The translations under genes were made by a program, and so were the position numbers. DNA of 6,446 nucleotides, from positions 1 through 6,446 of the forward strand of contig CAMFZO010000090.1 in assembly GCA_946006895.1 (NCBI GenBank), written 5' to 3'. The DNA comes from an uncultured Clostridia bacterium. Its GTDB lineage: Bacteria > Bacillota > Clostridia > Oscillospirales > Oscillospiraceae. Below, piece after piece: positions 6,093 to 6,446 of this stretch. The notes beneath the pieces are model-generated. The model ran no database searches, had not been told where the DNA came from, and was given only the letters and a program-made list of their open reading frames with translations. How positions within the stretch are numbered: position 1 is the first letter of the stretch; every line of letters begins with the position of its first letter.

Positions 6093-6145
6093 TGGTTGAG
6101 GAATCGTACTTGATGACTCAAAACGACAAAAGGAGATGAATCACA

Positions 6146-6340
6146 ATGAAGAACAACAACCAGATCAACATTCCGGAAGCACGTGAGGCAATGGACAAGT
6201 TCAAGATGGAGGCTGCCAGCGAAGTCGGCGTCAACCTGAAGAACGGCTACAACGGCGATCTGACCTCCCGTGAGGCTGGCTCCGTCGGCGGCCAGATGGT
6301 CAAGAAGATGATCGAGTCCTACGAGCGCAACCTGAAGTAA
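6146..6340 (+). CDS. Alpha/beta-type small acid-soluble spore protein
   Basis: This 64-residue protein has both family signatures. The first is KFKMEAASEVGV (18-29), containing the germination protease (GPR) site, with cleavage expected between E22 and A23. The second is LTSREAGSVGGQMVKKMIESYE (39-60), of which REAGSVGGQMVKKM is the conserved core. Length is typical. AAAAGGAG ending at 6135 lies 10 nt before the ATG. Such proteins coat DNA in the developing spore, shift it toward an A-like form, protect it from UV and heat, and are degraded to amino acids on germination. The gene stands alone with its own sigma-G-type promoter and terminator. Its presence implies a spore-forming host. Which paralogue it is cannot be told from one copy. 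Confidence 0.96.
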   Translation: MKNNNQINIPEAREAMDKFKMEAASEVGVNLKNGYNGDLTSREAGSVGGQMVKKMIESYERNLK

Positions 6341-6346
6341 AAAACG

Positions 6347-6383
6347 ATGTGGTTCCGCATTTGCGGAACCACATTTCTTTGTC
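6347..6383 (+). terminator. Intrinsic terminator of the SASP gene
   Basis: ATGTGGTTCCGC (6347-6358) and GCGGAACCACAT (6363-6374) form a perfect 12-bp stem with an ATTT loop, six bases after the stop codon. TTCTTTGTC follows, a moderately T-rich tail. The strong stem and the position make this a confident terminator. Confidence 0.85.
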
Positions 6384-6387
6384 TTAT

Positions 6388-6439
6388 ACGGGATTCTTGA
6401 TGAAAAAGTTTCATCAAGAATCCCGTGTGCTGCGCACAC
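6388..6439. repeat. 18-bp perfect palindrome adjoining a second short palindrome
   Basis: ACGGGATTCTTGATGAAA (6388-6405) and its exact complement (6409-6426) are separated by only AAG. Sharing its last bases, GTGTGC (6425-6430) and GCACAC (6434-6439) form a second hairpin with a TGC loop. Neither strand carries a T-run after the stems, and the SASP terminator already lies just upstream, so this does not look like an ordinary terminator. It could be a dispersed REP-like palindrome, the end of a small mobile element or a regulatory site for a gene beyond the right edge. Confidence 0.6.
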
Positions 6440-6446
6440 TCACATC

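Noticed and set aside
6050..6439. Minus-strand open frame of 129 codons across the SASP gene
   Set aside because: It is antisense to a clear SASP gene and both of its flanking hairpins; no start signal.
1..6446. CRISPR arrays, tRNA or rRNA genes, transposases, toxin-antitoxin or defence genes
   Set aside because: None seen on either strand: no regularly spaced direct repeats, no cloverleaf or rRNA landmarks, and every coding frame of substance is assigned.

Overview
The window looks like chromosomal DNA from a spore-forming, gut-type member of the Clostridia with moderate GC content (Oscillospiraceae-like; this placement is an inference). The evidence is an alpha/beta-type small acid-soluble spore protein gene with a CATACTA sigma-G-type -10 element, a lysine riboswitch of the Firmicutes L-box type in front of lysA, and strong AGGAGG-type ribosome binding sites on every gene.

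Layout. (1) Positions 1-3163, minus strand: a very large secreted protein, open at the left window edge. It has a signal peptide, a DUF2961 / glycoside hydrolase family 172 catalytic region with both expected catalytic glutamates, three tandem copies of a beta-rich module, and the start of an unrecognised helical tail. It has no stop codon in the window. (2) Positions 3164-3358: a divergent control region with two overlapping sigma-A promoters and short repeats that could be operator sites. (3) Positions 3359-4141, plus strand: an AraC-family regulator, probably controlling the divergent hydrolase. (4) Positions 4142-4368: a convergent gap with two stem-loops, at least one of which looks like the lysA terminator. 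(5) Positions 4369-5679, minus strand: lysA, diaminopimelate decarboxylase. (6) Positions 5693-5964: the lysA control region, made of a consensus promoter, a complete lysine riboswitch and an intrinsic terminator just before the ribosome binding site. (7) Positions 6064-6374, plus strand: a sigma-G-type promoter, an alpha/beta SASP gene and its terminator. (8) Positions 6388-6439: an 18-bp perfect palindrome running into a second small palindrome, without the T-runs of a terminator.

The genes form three functional units. The hydrolase and AraC pair is a small inducible sugar-utilisation locus whose substrate cannot be read from sequence; characterised GH172 enzymes act on fructofuranose or arabinofuranose linkages. 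The lysA unit makes lysine from meso-diaminopimelate and should be shut off by lysine through transcription attenuation. The SASP unit is forespore-specific and protects spore DNA. Nothing here amounts to an undescribed defence or mobile system. The most interesting items are the multi-module GH172 protein, its compact divergent promoter, and the unexplained palindrome at the right edge.
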